From positions 1 to 56,476 of the forward strand of contig CANBWP010000017.1 of the NCBI GenBank assembly GCA_947373185.1: a stretch of 56,476 nt of DNA, read 5' to 3'. Below the pieces are notes generated by a model. That model was not told the DNA's origin and did not search any database. It saw only the letters and a program-made list of their open reading frames with translations. Each line of letters opens with the position of its first letter. Positions within the stretch are counted from its first letter, which is position 1. The translations under genes were made by a program, and so were the position numbers. This DNA is from Comamonadaceae bacterium (GTDB lineage Bacteria; Pseudomonadota; Gammaproteobacteria; Burkholderiales; Burkholderiaceae_C). Of this stretch, positions 55,663 through 56,476 are shown one piece after another.

Positions 55663-56476
55663 ATGAAGACAATGAAAGCAAGCAAATCATCAAGCACTTC
55701 CAAGCACTTGATGCAATGCGCAAAACTGGCCGCAGTTGCAGCCCTCACAGTGGCCACATTTGGCGCCATGTCCCAAGAAGTGCCAGACGATGGCGTTTAC
55801 AAAGACCACATTGATTGGGGTATTTTGATGGACATGTCAGGCCCTACATCGGGCTCTCAAGGCCCTTGGGTGGTTGGCTTTCAGGACTACATGCGCAAGC
55901 TGAATGAAGCGGGCGGTGTCAATGGTCGCAAGATCAATGTGTTGGCTGAAGACAATCGATTCAATCCCGCCACTGACAAAATCAACTTCGAAAAATTGGT
56001 TGGCCAAACACCTGTGATTGCCATTTCTGGCATGGGCAGTTCTGCCTCGCAAGTTGCCTTGGCGCCAACCATCAAGGCCGGTAAAGTGCCAATTGTTGGC
56101 ACTTACACGCCGACCAAAGCGTTGTCAGAACCCACCAGCAACATGGTGTACAACGGTTTCTGTGGCTACAAACAAATGGCCCAATCCGGTGTGGGCTACT
56201 TTGTGGAACAAATGAAGCTGAAGAATCCGAAAGTCATGACGGTGGCCATTGAAACAGCAGGCGGCAAGGAATACCACGATTACGTTTCCGAAGCAGTTGC
56301 CAAATACGGCGGAACAGCCACACACGTCACCATGAAAGTGACGGCCGTTGATGTGACTGCGCAAGTTCAAGAAATCATGGCCCAAAAGCCTGACTTCATC
56401 ACCATCTATGGTGTCAACAACACAGCCATTTTGACGATGAAAGCTTTGGCGCAATACGGCGTCAAAATGCCAGCCT
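55663..56476 (+). CDS. Branched-chain amino-acid type ABC binding protein (3' end outside window)
   Basis: Open frame from the ATG at 55663 (AAGGAG at 55652-55657) to the window edge, 271 codons, with no stop. A signal peptide (LAAVAALTVATFGAMSQ) precedes a Peripla_BP_6-type domain: WGILMDMSGPTSGSQGPWV, then GGVNGRKINVLAEDN. It probably binds the cluster's substrate or an aromatic/aliphatic acid; permeases and ATPases may follow beyond the edge. It lies 47 bases after the esterase; a small hairpin CGCTC-AAT-GAGCG (55630-55642) without T run lies between. Confidence 0.9.
   Translation, partial: MKTMKASKSSSTSKHLMQCAKLAAVAALTVATFGAMSQEVPDDGVYKDHIDWGILMDMSGPTSGSQGPWVVGFQDYMRKLNEAGGVNGRKINVLAEDNRFNPATDKINFEKLVGQTPVIAISGMGSSASQVALAPTIKAGKVPIVGTYTPTKALSEPTSNMVYNGFCGYKQMAQSGVGYFVEQMKLKNPKVMTVAIETAGGKEYHDYVSEAVAKYGGTATHVTMKVTAVDVTAQVQEIMAQKPDFITIYGVNNTAILTMKALAQYGVKMPA

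Overview
The window looks like chromosomal DNA of a betaproteobacterium, most likely Burkholderiales/Comamonadaceae of the Limnohabitans-Rhodoferax type. This is inferred from the protein sequences, the moderate GC content, and gene orders such as pepA-holC, rimP-nusA-infB-rbfA-truB-typA, smpB beside ratA-rnfH, and guaB-guaA. I saw no prophage, insertion sequence, CRISPR array or integrase.

Layout. 1-3.2 kb: leucyl aminopeptidase, DNA polymerase III chi subunit and an orphan lipoprotein of the branched-chain amino-acid binding type, ended by a bidirectional terminator. 3.3-11.2 kb: oligopeptidase A on the minus strand, then a peptide-type ABC importer operon (binding protein, two permeases, fused double ATPase). 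11.2-18 kb: an MFS exporter (minus), tRNA-Ser(GGA) with its terminator (minus), an Orn/Lys/Arg decarboxylase, fabI, and an S9 serine peptidase. 18-27.9 kb: a large TonB-dependent receptor (minus), divergent from a second peptide-type ABC importer operon whose second permease gene carries an in-frame TAA. 27.9-36.3 kb: the rimP-nusA-infB-rbfA-truB-typA translation/transcription operon behind a leader hairpin. 36.3-42.9 kb: a DMT exporter, a 3-hydroxyisobutyryl-CoA hydrolase-like protein, smpB (minus), ratA-rnfH, guaB and guaA.

42.9-56.5 kb is the accessory-looking part: a catabolic cluster around a Baeyer-Villiger monooxygenase. On the minus strand lie an acyl-CoA synthetase and two MaoC-like hydratase subunits. 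On the plus strand lie the monooxygenase, an SDR dehydrogenase, a TetR regulator, a 3-hydroxyacyl-CoA dehydrogenase, an acyl-CoA dehydrogenase, a second acyl-CoA synthetase, a tandem SnoaL-like protein, an enoyl-CoA hydratase, an HSL-type esterase, and the first part of a binding protein that runs off the end. The gene content fits alcohol to ketone (SDR), ketone to ester or lactone (monooxygenase), hydrolysis (esterase), CoA activation and beta-oxidation. The substrate is unknown; an alicyclic or terpenoid-like ketone is an inference. The divergent promoter between the two arms carries two inverted repeats of the form ATAC-N6-GTAT, one of them between a perfect TTGACA -35 box and its -10, which is the layout expected for the cluster's TetR repressor.

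The points most worth checking are that cluster with its operator pair, the two MaoC-like subunits that each lack a different half of the catalytic Asp/His pair, and the stop codon splitting a permease into an accessory two-helix piece and a complete-looking OppC-like core.
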